From Phragmites australis (Eukaryota; Streptophyta; Magnoliopsida; Poales; Poaceae): 64,000 bases of DNA. Under the pieces are notes generated by a model, which saw only the letters and a list, made by a program, of their open reading frames with translations, searched no databases and was not told the origin of the DNA. The stretch lies in the NCBI RefSeq assembly GCF_958298935.1, contig NC_084930.1, positions 29,610,001-29,674,000 of the forward strand. Direction: 5' to 3'. Shown here piece after piece: positions 50,491 to 62,037 of the stretch. Both the position numbers and the translations under genes were made by a program. How positions within the stretch are numbered: position 1 is the stretch's first letter; every line of letters starts with the position of its first letter.

Positions 50491-51380
50491 AACTATAGAT
50501 TCTATCGCAGACCTGTTCACTTGACGAATAGACCCCTTTTGCAGTTAGATAAACTCTCGGATAGTCCGTTTCATGAGCTGATAGCTGTTGTGAGACTACA
50601 AGTAGCTCTCAGATCTAAGCTAGACTAAGGATGATGTTACCGAGTATCTCATATGGTCTTGATGCTTGTGTCGATTTGCAGATATCTCTCCCCCTTCCGA
50701 GGGTCTGGGTCACCGCTTTATATAGGCCTGATATGTCACCTCCTATTCAGTCGTAGTCGATAGTGAATTCTTCATCTTGTCTAACACGATAAAGCTGATG
50801 AATTTAACTTGAATACTAATTGTTCTTGAGTTAGGTAACCAATCATATCTTTCTAGTATAGGCTTCCGTGACCTCTAAGTCTACCAGGTCCCGCAAATTC
50901 GGTTCTGTAAAATCCGGAGTTATCCATCAAGTGCACGATATACCCTATTTGTTTATGGTGTGTTTCTTATACGTATATATCCCATAGTTAGATATTTGAC
51001 AGTAACCCCCCCTAACTCTACTCAGCATGGAGGATTTTCGCAAGTGTCTACTAGAGTACCGCCAAGTCTGAGCTTAGTCGAGTATGGTAGATCAAACTCA
51101 CAATCGAAAGAATCGAGTAAGAATATGCTTTATTCCAAGTGTCGAGTGGAAACGCTTTTAGGTTAAGCACCCTGTTGTTATCCACACTCGAGACTTAAGA
51201 AAGGCTTGGACAATTCGACTTCTCGATATCCGTCTCTGAATAGAGTTAAAAAGATTTATAAAATTAGAAACATTGGGTATAAGAGAATTTAATGCACGCA
51301 GATGTGTATGCTGAGATTTGGACAGCGCCATCATCCTACCTTTCGCGTTGATCGAGACGCCACAAAATAGGGGTGGTTAC
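50491..51380 (-). repeat. LTR-like sequence, probable minus orientation
   Basis: A TATATAAA box reads on the minus strand at 50718-50725, within GGCCTATATAAAGCGG, a form common in grass gypsy LTRs. The surrounding text is non-coding. No TG...CA pair or partner LTR was identified. It may belong to the Transposase_28 element next to it. Confidence 0.35.
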
Positions 51381-51522
51381 CAAAAAGGCGATAAACTTTG
51401 GGTTGTTTATCTGTACAAACCTAGATTGTAGCAATTCCTCATCGCTCTCACCTTCAACCTTCCTGCACAAGCTACCATCTTTCTCCCTCAAAACACGTAC
51501 CGCCGCCGGAAGACATGAAATC

Positions 51523-52749
51523 ATGGAATCCGGCTCTCTTGCAAAGACCTCTGCTCCTTCCTCGCTGGAGATGCAGCTCGATGCGAAGACCATCGGTGCC
51601 TCCCCCGAGCAGATAGACAAGATGAAGCACCTGACTGAAGTTTGGGCGATTTTGTCGATGGAAGAATCAAGTCTAAAGGAGCTTGAAGTTGAATGGATAG
51701 TGCCTCATCACGATCTGGTCTACTAGAGGCCTACATCTGGTGAGGAATTCCCATCTTACCAATTCAACTACGAGATCAGGATTTTTTTAATCCTTCTTCT
51801 GATGTGGATTCAACATTTCCTCTTCTAAGTTTCTTCTGAATGTACTCGACTGGTACCAAATCGAGTTCCACCACTTAAATCCAAATTTCATCACTATTAG
51901 TGTCTTTGTTTATCTTTGCAAAGCCTTCCTTGGCATCGAGACGAGTCTGAATCTATTTCAGTATTTTTATCTTTTATAGAGGAACAATGAAAACAAGTGT
52001 GTTGTAGGTTGTGGTTTCTAGCTGCGATCTTGAATGAAAAACTCATATTATCCAAGTTGCTTTAATCTCCTCCCGGCAAAAGGATTGGAAAAAAACACTA
52101 GTTTTATATCTCCAATCCCGACTCGGTTCACTCTCCTTTAGTCTATAGAGACCTCTTTTCCTTACAAAATTCATCCTAGACAAAGAACCACTGTGAAACC
52201 AACCACACCGCCTACTACGTCAGAAGAATGGTGAACTTAGGCGAAGTGACTTAACTAGGTGGCATGTAGCCAAAGACTTCATCAGTCGAAGGCTAAGCCC
52301 CTTGAAAGCGTGGGATCACTTCGCTTGGGAATATGCTAGAGACAGTGATAGCTTCAAGGACGAGGTCGGATGTAAGATTTATATAGCAAGTTGCTACTTG
52401 TTTTCGTGGTCAGGCTCTTTCGAGTGACTTTTTCTTTCTTTTTATAGCTCTGTCTCCTCCAGATATTGCTACTAGATTGAGCAAAATCTTCTCTGAAGAA
52501 GAATGCTATGTGCAACCCTACTCCTTCGCAAATCCTCGACCAGAGGTGAGGATTTCTCAAGTAAGAAAGCAGTACTAATTTCTAGTTATTCAACTTGATT
52601 CGACCTTTTGATTTTAGGTCCTAGTCTTTCATCAAGAACATATCCTTACGACTGAAGACCTTGACCTTGATGACACTTCCTCTTCTAGAACCAACGATAA
52701 GGGGAAAACACTAATCGATCGAGGGGTTGAACGGTCTCTTCGATCCTAG
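51523..52749 (+). pseudogene. Transposase_28-type (gypsy-associated) protein, degenerate
   Basis: The ATG at 51523 opens MESGSLAKTSAPSSLEMQLD, then VEWIVPHHDLVY and a TAG at 51724 followed by RPTSGEEFPSYQFN; a Trp codon is usual at that point. The diagnostic block is at 51851-51940: WYQIEFHHLNPNFI then VFVYLCKAFLGIE, the core of the plant domain Transposase_28 found in gypsy-type elements. Later parts are DLTRWHVAKDFISRRLSPL (about 52240) and, after an apparent intron, IATRLSKIFSEEECYVQPY. The last recognisable part ends in a stop at 52749. There are several stops. The function of this protein family is not established. Confidence 0.75.
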
Positions 52750-52863
52750 AGATTGTCTCTGCTATATGATTCAGTGCCCCTCAAGCGCTTGTGGGAAAGG
52801 AACCAACTGGTACTAATATCGAGTTGTCATGTGGTTATTTAGTCACTAATCTGACTATCGAAC

Positions 52864-55800
52864 TGTAACGACCTAGTTTTAGAATTTATAACTTTTTAAA
52901 ATTTTCTAAGATTATTGAATAGCTTCACCAGTAGAATAGGTTTAAAACCTATTTTTAATAAACAATCAATCAATATAAGGTTTTTTGTGTGCATTATATA
53001 ATGAGTTTTGTTAGGAGCCAGGTAAATGCATTGGAATTTTTTTTCTTTTTCTTTCTCTTTGGTGTTTTGAGTGAAAAAGGTTTTGAAAAGGTTACAAAAC
53101 TCAATAGTGAATCAGTTAAGGATCTAAATGGTTGGAATTCAAAATCTTTGAATTCATCAACTCTTCAATCTTTGATCATGCCTGATCATAATGGTTGGAA
53201 TTCAAATCCTTGTTTAAAGTCAATCTTTTCTTTTTCTGAAATCCTATTTAAACCCTATTCAAATTTTCTTTCAAAGTTTCTTTTCTAAAATCCTAGATAT
53301 GCCTAAAGTGTCATTGGACCTAGTCCTGCCCAACCTTAAACTCTTGACCGGTACACAAGTCTTCTAGAAGACCCAACACAAAGGATCCATGAAATTTGTG
53401 AATATTCGTAGAGTCCAGAACAACCTCATCTTCCCACGCAGTTTTGGAGTTTGATATGACCTCAAATACAAATCTTGACAATACCAAAGTTGTAAGTCTT
53501 AGCAAGGTGAGTAACACTCTTTCTCTGTCTTTACCTCTGTTTTATCATCATACTAAGTCCCTAGCCAAACCCTAACCCCGACAAAAGCCTGATCTATGCC
53601 ACCACGATTGTCGCCGTCGTGGACAGCCGCTCCATCGCCGATTGGCATCGACATTCCTGGCCAACCATAGGTCAAATCACTATACCCTTTGTCCAGCTCG
53701 TGGCCCATGATGTTTTCCACTCCCTCACCAACTAGATTGGCTATTAGAGCACCGACGCCCTCGAGAACGCGATCACCATGCCTGCTGCCCCAGTCTGGAT
53801 GTGTTCTGCATGCGCACTAGATTTGCATTCATGTTCCCCAATCAATCCAGAAATCGTATGGATGTGTCATCAGCATCACGGCGTGTCCTATGGAGTATTC
53901 TACGTGACCCTTGGAATTCTTCACTATTTGAGGAGATACACGACCGGAACGTGGTTGCCCACCGTAGCATGTCCCAGCCGCCACCCATCTCATCTCCACT
54001 GATCGTTCTTCTTCTCAGCAGATGATCTGCCTAAACTCATGCTATAGTATTGTGTTCTGGATATATGAGCGTCTCTATTCAGACATTATCTCAAATTGCA
54101 TAGCTAATCTCTAGGAATGTGTGCATCTTCATCGTTGCATCTGGACGTGGCCAAGATCGAAGCTATGAGTGTTCATCGCTGTTTTGCCACTATCTCAAAC
54201 GACTCCTTCCAAAACCGACCATACCTTTGAGTTTAGCCTTTCTACTTTATACGCTATGCTTCTCTCATTTCGCTAAAACGCTACCGAAGCTCAACGTTGA
54301 TGTCTGCAATCACACGCCTGTTTGCCGTCTTCGACAAAACTCGAGCCGCCGCCACTATGCAGAGTCACCAGCAGTATCTTTAACCCAGAAGCGCAACCTC
54401 TTGCCATTAAATCCATCATGGATGGTTGAGAGTAGACCTCAATGCATCCCTTCTTTAATCCAAGATGGTGCTTGCATAACATGCCAAATCAGCACTATAT
54501 CATCCTCCTTTGTCTAGTCAGCGAAGTATAGTCAGCCCTATACTTCTTGAACTTTGTACAATGATGATGTCAAGCTTGACACAATGATTGCACGGTAAAG
54601 CCTTTTCTGATTTAACCTAATCCATCTTTCCTTTTTAACCTAATCTGTCTTTCGAAAGCCTATCCTACTTCATCGTAATTCCGACTTAAGCGATTCTTGC
54701 GTCTAAATTATTCTTAAATCATGATCTATCCAACCATGCTAGTTTTAGATGTCAATTCTCACATCTCTAAAGTAGTTATCCCTTAGTAACATCTAGATCC
54801 CTACAACATAGAGATATTATTTTGATGAGTAAATTTATAGTTGCCTCAATATTTTCTATCATTTCATGTGAAGTCTTTTCTATCATTTTGAGTGAAACTC
54901 TAGTTCCTACCGTTTTATCTTTCTTCAAAAGAAGTCTAACCAATTATGTTCTTTCTTGTCTAGCTCAACCAAGATCTCAGTCCATTCATTATGTCCCTAT
55001 TATTTTTGCAATTTGGAGTTTATCTGGTGTTTATTCAATATTGCTTTTGTTTATCGATAGAATACGTGATTTGTCAATAACGCTTCAGATATATTCGAGG
55101 AATTTCAAGACCAAGGTTTGAACAACACTGAGCAGCATTGGGTAAAAGGCAAGTGTACTTCTTGATCATATTGCTCCTATGTTTTAAATATTTTGTTTTA
55201 TGAAATTTGCATGCAGTGTCAATTTGATAAGAAGTCACATATGTTAGGGTTTACCTAGATATTCCCTTATTGTTCCTTGAATCCTAAGTGGTTTATGGTT
55301 TGATGTCTTTCATGAGTAGAATTGCTTAGCCCTACTGTAGAGAATGTTGGGAAGTGTTTAATACTTGATTAATAAACTTAGGCAACAATGATGGTTAATT
55401 AAATAGTGGTATAGCAACATGGAACCTTAGGCCATGAGCAAAGAGGTGTTGATGAGATCATAGTTATGTTGTTGGCTTAGTGCTTGCTCAAGTACCCTAA
55501 GTAAGGATCAGTTTCTGGAGCGACAACCCAAGAATTATCGTACTAACCATGAGCTCTTATGGGGGGCTAGTTTATTAATTAGTGGATTCTAGTTTATGTG
55601 TGCTAAAACGTAAGAGTAGTTGTGTGGGGAAGGCTTTTAAGCCAGAATCATTTGGTTAGTGGTAAGAGATGCGTAGTGGAAGGGAAGAGTGATTCTTTCC
55701 ATAGCTACAAGACGCAGGAGGGAGTTTCTGGGTGGTGTGATGCTACTTTGATGGCGGTGAAACCTCAGCGGGCATACACAATCTAGATGATACTTTGTAA

Positions 55801-56623
55801 CAGCCTTGTAGTGATCTTCTGGCCGCACACCTCAGAAGTGCGTAAGCGTCTAGCTAACGCTGGCATAATGGATGATTTAGTCACTTGCTTGTAGGTGATG
55901 AAATCATGTCTCGTGGGGAAAGCTGGACAACCTCTGCAGAATGTAAAAACTAATATATCAGTCATGCTCATGGTCATGAGAGGCTTGGATCATCGTATGA
56001 TTAGTTGGTGGTGGAATGATTTTGGTTATGGTGATAGAATGGTTTTGGTTATGGTGATGAAATGGTTTTGGCTATGGTTTGTGGTGTTGGACGGTACGTC
56101 TGGTGAAGCTTTTGATCAGGGTGTTGACCTTAGTGGTGATGTTGGTGGGAAGTTGGGTTAATCTTTATTTAATTTAATGCTTTTACATAACCATCTTTTA
56201 TTGCTCGTATTTATGCAAATAAACTTATGTGTTAGCATGTCATTATTATAAGCCTGCATATCATTATTTTCTTATACGCTTGCTGAGTGCGCCATGTACT
56301 CACACTTGCTATTTTACCTATGCCATGCAACATGTGTTGTACTGCTCAATGAGTGAAGATGTTGAATACTATCAAGATGAGGTTCTGACATTATAGGTGT
56401 GTGCCTCCTGGTCGGTTGTCTGCGGTGTTGTTAGGAATAAGTGCTTCTATTGCGCTGCAGATATCTTCCTAGAAGATATATATGTCGATTATTGTATGAG
56501 TTAATGTTTATTTAATTTAAAGTATTGCTTTTGTTACTTCACCTATGATGTCTTTATATGTGTCAAACATCCTGGCCACACATAAGCTGTATCTGGTTTT
56601 GTCCATTAAAACCGGGTGTGGCA
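52864..56623 (+). mobile_element. Putative solo LTR, 3.76 kb, Tekay/Del-like
   Basis: The unit starts TGTAACGACCTAGTTTTAG and ends CCGGGTGTGGCA. CGAAC (52859-52863) and CGAGC (56624-56628) flank it, a 5-bp target duplication with one mismatch. No gag or pol motif or repeated terminus was seen inside; short ORFs there match nothing I know. Length, TG...CA ends and start type resemble the other 3.8 kb solo LTR, but in the opposite orientation. The boundary call is weaker because of the mismatch. Confidence 0.65.
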
Positions 56624-56628
56624 CGAGC

Positions 56629-57492
56629 ACTTGCATACTAATGCTTGGTCTATATTGGTGGTCTTTCTACAAGAGACAGCCAGAATGATGACAAATCATT
56701 ATGGGTTGGTTTCTTGCAGGCAATGATAGCTTTGGCTTCATTCGTCCCCCAGATAGCCCCTCCAACACAACTGATACCAGCTGTCACAAGGTTAGATCTA
56801 ACTATTTGTCTTGGTTTGCAGTCGAGGAGGAAAACATACTTGATCGAAGAGTAAGAAAGAACATACATGTACCATTGAAAATATACGATGTATCTCTCGA
56901 CTCTCTACTCAATGATTGGATCGAGTGGAGAGTAAAACCGTAGTATCGAAAGTATATGATATAGCCCCCGACTCTCTATTTGATATGATAATCAAAACAA
57001 AGAGTAGAGTTGTAGCATCATAAGATACCTGACGTGGCTTCTGACTCTTCGTTCAATAATTAAGTTTGAGTAGAAAGTAGAGTATAAGCACAATCATCAA
57101 ACAATGTAACTTTGAGCTCTCTAGTTAACGTGATAGTTAAATAGAGAGTGAAGTATAAGCATAAAAAATACATATTGTAGCCTTCGGCACTCTGCTTGAT
57201 GATCAGCTCGAGCAGAGAGTAGAGCATAAGCATCAACTCATTCTTCTCGACCACATGCTCGAGGGTATAAGCCCCCGGGCATACTGCAGCAATTATGTTA
57301 TGGTCATTGGATGAAAATTAAATAGTTGGGTAGGTGAGCATTAAAAACCCACTCCCGCCCGTGCTCATTTTCACCGCAACCTTTTATTTTGATGTGTCAT
57401 AATGACACCACACCCCTCTTTGCAGAGATTAGACAGGTCATAATGCCTTAGTAATGCCTCGACTTCTACCAAACGTGTCGCGTGACCGAGGC
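56629..57492 (+). other. Continuation of the Transposase_28 element, with tandem repeats
   Basis: No recognisable domain is seen here. From about 56879 to 57250 a degenerate unit of about 75-80 bp recurs roughly five times. It is marked by CGACTCTCTACTCAATGATT-like text and GAGTGGAGAGTAAA or GAGTAGAGTATAAGC. After it the sequence is LTR-like. The next element begins at 57493. Confidence 0.6.
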
Positions 57493-57879
57493 TGTAGCAA
57501 AATGGCCATATTAGGACATGATTGTGATTTTGGTGATTAATGACAACATAGTCATTGGGACTAATATATTTGTTAAGAATATATGTTAGTAGGTCTCATA
57601 AATGCAATACATCAAGAAGCCACCGCAGCCAGGATAAAGTTTGATTAAATTGAAAAGTCTCAGGAATATTTGCCCCACCGGAAGGTCCGGTGCAGAGGAG
57701 TTTGCACTCACGGAAGCATTGTGTCCAGAGGCAAAGTGAAGGCTGATGACTTCACTGGAAGGTCTGGTGCTCTGTGTGCTATAGTCATCGGAGTACTTCT
57801 CACAAAGGGGGAGAAGGCTGAGGATCTCATCGGATAGTCCGGTGATCTGCACTGGTTAACACCGGAGCATTTCTTCAGA

Positions 57880-58395
57880 TAAAGGTGGCCAAGTGGACTA
57901 GGACAAATGGGCCGGCACGAGGCACGACCATTTTGGCCCGGCCTGGACACGGCACGACGGCTTGGGCCGTGCCTAGGATGGAGCCGCGGCATGACAGGCC
58001 GGTATGACACAGCCCATTTAACTGTTCATATTTTTTAATATTTTATATAATTTGTTTAGATCTAATATCATATAGTATATCTGGTGCAATTTTAGTGTGT
58101 TTGACTCCCAAGTAGAAGGTCGGGTGTTCGATTCTGAGTAAAAGCAAGTTTTTGTGAGTCTTTCTAATGTTTCACGGGCTGACAGGCCAAAAAAAAGTCA
58201 TCAGATCTACCATGCTGCGGGATGGCACGGCACAACCCGGTCTTAAATGGGTCATGCCTTGGCTGGAGTCGCGACACGTGGGCCGGCACGACATGATCCG
58301 TTTATCTAATGGGCCTAAATGGGCCGTGCCTAAACGGGTCGTACCTCAATGGGCTCGTGACGTGCCAGGTCAGGCTGCCCACTTGACCACCTCTG
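57880..58395. mobile_element. hAT-type MITE (about 516 bp) in the left LTR
   Basis: The left end is TAAAGGTGGCCAAGTGG. The right end, reverse complemented, is CAGAGGTGGTCAAGTGGGC. The same insertion-free place in the right LTR reads CTTGTAGA. The flanks here are CTTCAGA and CTTGCAGA, an 8-bp duplication with one base lost. Termini and GC-rich GGCCCG/GCACGGC text match the MITE at 39883-40491, so they are one family. It contains a tRNA-like segment (see 58075-58142). Confidence 0.85.
58075..58142 (+). ncRNA. tRNA-Trp-like segment inside the hAT MITE
   Basis: Starting at 58082, TGGTGCAATTTTAGTGTG lines up with the plant tRNA-Trp D arm (A box). TTTGACTCCCAAGTAGAAGG lines up with its anticodon arm and variable loop, and GGTGTTCGATTC with the T arm (B box). 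Most differences from the tRNA-Trp sequence as I recall it are C to T or similar. The acceptor stem is not paired and the anticodon loop is altered, so this is a relic, not a working tRNA. Confidence 0.6.
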
Positions 58396-60419
58396 CTTGC
58401 AGAGAAGAATGCAAGGGCAGAAGACTGAAGATCAACCCACCGAAAGGTCCAGGGCTTAGTTTGTGCACATTGGATTATAGCACCGGAGAATTTCTTGCAG
58501 AGGCGACTGCAAGTGTTGAAGAATGAAGAACAACTCACTAGAAGATCCGGTGCTCTGAAGATGAATGCATCGGAGCATTTTACACAGAGAGGCTTCAAAG
58601 GCTTAGATGACTCAAGATAACTCACCGGAAGGTCCAATGATGGATTTGAAGGCATACCGGAGTGGTCGGTGTTCACAGGGGCATTGAGTAGAGTTCCAAA
58701 GGCTAGTTTCTCCGTTTGTACTCACCGGATGATCCGTTGTTAGTACTACTATACTCATCGGATCATCCGGTATTAACAGCTTTTCTGAGCTATCGGGAAA
58801 ACGGCTAGTTGGCAGGGTTCAAGCTATAAATACCCCCACACTCAGTCATTTGAATGTGTGGCATGCTGCTGGAGTCTAGATGAAGCTTATATACGTTTGG
58901 AAAGACATCTAAGCCACCAAAGTGCTTAAAGTGATTATTCAAAGCAATTGAGCACAAGATTAGAGAGTGTTTAGTGCTTACAGGCCTTAAGTGAGTTGTA
59001 GTTAGGTGATGCAACTTGAAGAAGGGATCAAGGAGTAATCCTAACTTGTACCGAGAGGTACGTCGGCACCTTGGAGTCTTGGTGACTCACCGGCATCTTA
59101 GGCCTTGATGGCTCAAGCTTATTGACCCTCTAACTTGGTGTGGAGCAGCGGCAAGATGATTGTGCAGGGACACGAAGATCCTTGCCTTGGTGGCTCAAGC
59201 TCCGAAGTGATCACAGTGGCAAGTGGTCGAAAGAAATACTAGTGGTGAGACCTTGCCTTGGTGGCTTGGTGGCTTGGTGGCTCATGAGTCATGACCGGGT
59301 GCCGAGTAGGAGCATATCCTTGGTAGAGCTCCAACGTGAACTCGGGGTGGTATTCATATCATCGATACTACGGGATAAAAATCTCTTGTGCCGAGTTTTT
59401 CTATCTACCTTATTTATGTTTCCGTATTTATTGCAATTTACCTTGTTACGGTATGTTGCAATCTTCTTAAGCGGTCGAGTAGACACACTAGATAAACCTA
59501 GAAGATATTTAGATAGAAATTGAGATACGTTTATCTTGTGAAGTTTTTGGAGTCATTTTGGTTTAGGTTTCTAAGTGTCCTAATTCACCCCTTCTTCTTA
59601 GGTCATTTATGGAGAGTATCCTATGAGTTGTGATTTTGACACTAACATGTGTTGCTAGATGTATCTTTTGTAGTCTCATGGATAAATCAACATGTCTTCA
59701 TAGGTATGCAATGCTTAAATGTTTCAATTAGTATCATTGTAAATTTATTTCTACATTTAAGTTACCTTCATGCATGATATGATTTAAACTTCCTACATCT
59801 ACTTATTTTCTAGATGTACATGTATTGCTATATTCCTATAAATGGTATTAACAAGTGGGTCTCATTATATGTATGTACACATAAAGGGGGAGTTTAGATT
59901 ATATCATGTGAGTTTCATGAATTATGATCCTTGTTGGTCTTTTTCAATTGATATCAATGTCCCATATCCTCACAATTGGTATGTCTTTTCAATTGGTATC
60001 ATTTTATTTAATCATGATTTTTGAAGCTCTCTTCCATGTGCACTAATGATTTTCCTCGAGTTCAATATATGTTTGTAGCCTTTTTTAAGATTATTGACAA
60101 AGAAAAAGAAATTTGATGACCAAAGCAAAAAAGCAAGATAGAAGATGTCTAGGAATACCAAAGTTGATAAAGGGAGGGAAGAAGAAGATACAAAAAGTAA
60201 CATGAGGCACCTAGGTTGACAAAGGGGGAGAAGTTCCTATATGGGTCGATCAAGGGAGATAATGGCAACGGAGAAAGGGGGAGCCACATCAAAGGGGGAC
60301 TAAATGGTAAAAACATGCATCCAAGTAATTTAGTAAGACTTTGTACTCTTTATGATTTGTATCATTTATTATTTGTCATTTGTTTTAGTTATGTTGTCAT
60401 CAATCACAAAAAGGGGAGA

Positions 60420-62037
60420 TTGTAGCGAAAATGGCATGATTAGGCCATGATTGTAATTTTGGTGATTAATGACAACATAATCATTGATACTAACATGTTT
60501 GTCAAGAATTTATATTAGTAGGTCTCATAGATACAATACATCAAAAAGCCACCGCAGCCGGGACAAAGTTCGATTGAATTGAAAAAGTCCCAGTAAGATT
60601 TTCCCCATCGGGAGATCCGGTGCAGAGAAGTTTGCACTCACCAGAGCAATGTGTCTAGAGGAAAAATGAAGGCTGATGACTTCACCGGAAGGCCCGGTGT
60701 TCAATATGTTAAAAATCACTAGAGTATTTTTGACAATGGGGATAAGGCTGAGGACCTCACCATATAGTCTGCTGCTCTGCACTGGGTAATATCGGAGCAT
60801 TTCTTGTAGAGAAGAATGCAAGTGCAGAAGACTGAAGATTAACCCACCAGAAGGTTTGGTGCTTGGTTTGTACACACCTGATTATAGCACTGGAGTATTT
60901 CTTGCAGAGGCGATTACAAGTATTGAAGAATGAAGAACAACCCACCGAAAATTCCGGTGCTCTGAAGATGAATGCACCAGAGTATTTTATATAGAGAGAC
61001 TACAAAGGCTCGAATGGTTCAAGATAACTCACCCCGGAAGGTCCGGTGATGAATCTAAAGGCACACCGAAGTGTCCGATATTCACAAAGGCATTAAGTGG
61101 AGTTCCAACGGCTAGTTTCTCTGTTTGTACTCATCAGATGATCTGGTGTTCTCACTGGATCATCCAGTGTTAACAACTTTTCTGAGCCATTGGAAAAACG
61201 GCTAGTTGATGGGTTTGAGGTCATAAATACCCCTCTACTCAGTCATTTAAAGGTGTGGCATGCTGTTGGAGCCTAGAGGAAGCTCATATACGTTTGAAAA
61301 GATATCCAAGCTATCAAAGTGCTTAAAGTGATTATCCAAGGCAATTAAGCACAAGATTAGATAGTGTTTAGTGCTTATAGGCCTAGAATGAGTTGTAGCT
61401 AGGCGTTGCAGCTTGAAGAAGGGATCAAGGAGTGATCCTAGATTTTACTGAGAGGTACGTCGGTATCTTGGAGTCTTGGTGACTCGCTGGCATCTTGGGC
61501 CTTGGTGGCTAGAGCTTGTTGACCCCCCGACTTATGTGAAGTGGTGGCAAGATGATTGTGCGGGGACGCGGAGACCCTTACCTTGGTGGCTCAAGCTCTG
61601 AAGTGATCATGGTGGTAAGTGACCAGAAGAGAGACTAGTGGTGATACCTTATCTTGGTGGCTTGGTGGCTCATCCGACTTGAGACCTTGTCTTGGTGGTT
61701 TGTTGGCTCAAGAGTCATGAACGGGTGCCGATCGGGAGTGTATACTTGGTGGAGCTCCAACGTGGACTATGGGTGAAATTCATGCTATCGATACCACAGG
61801 ATAAAAATCCCTTGTGCTGAGTTGTCTCTCTACCTTATTTACGTTTCCGTATTTACATACTTGCAATTTACCTTGCTAGAGTAGGTTGCTATTCTCTTGA
61901 CCGGTAGAGTAGATACACTAGATAAAACTAGAGTATATTTAGATAGAAATTGAGATAGGTTTATCTTGTGATGTTTTTAGAGCCATTTTAGTTTAGGTTT
62001 CTAAGTGTTCTAATTCACTCCCTCCCTCTTAGGACAT
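60420..62037 (+). repeat. Right LTR of the non-autonomous Sirevirus-like element
   Basis: It begins right after the purine tract AAAAAGGGGAGAT and ends near TCTTAGGACA. It lacks the MITE, reading GAGCATTTCTTGTAGAGAAG where the left LTR is interrupted. This gives the empty-site sequence for that insertion. Confidence 0.75.

Larger units (their letters stand above)
57493..59604 (+). repeat. Left LTR, enlarged by a MITE
   Basis: It is about 2.1 kb, compared with 1.6 kb for the right copy. The excess is the 516-bp hAT MITE at 57880-58395. Without it the two LTRs are nearly the same length. A TATAAATA box at 58827 lies well inside it. Confidence 0.75.
57493..62037 (+). mobile_element. Non-autonomous Sirevirus-like LTR element
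   Basis: Two long direct repeats begin TGTAGCAAAATGGCC (57493) and TGTAGCGAAAATGGC (60420). They continue in parallel, with shared phrases such as GGTGATTAATGACAACATA, CACCGCAGCC, AAGGTCCGGTG and GTACGTCGGCACC or a near copy. Both end near AATTCAC...CTTAGG(T/A)CA. The interior (about 59605-60419) is only 0.8 kb, has no gag or pol, and is rich in AAAGGGGGAG purine tracts. The last, AAAAAGGGGAGAT, directly precedes the second LTR. No primer site was found after the first LTR and the flanking 5-mers (GAGGC, TCACC) do not match. So either the ends are slightly misplaced or the element is rearranged. Confidence 0.75.

Noticed and set aside
56879..57250. CRISPR-like array because of regularly spaced repeats.
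   Set aside because: Repeats are degenerate and contiguous with no unique spacers, and this is a plant genome.
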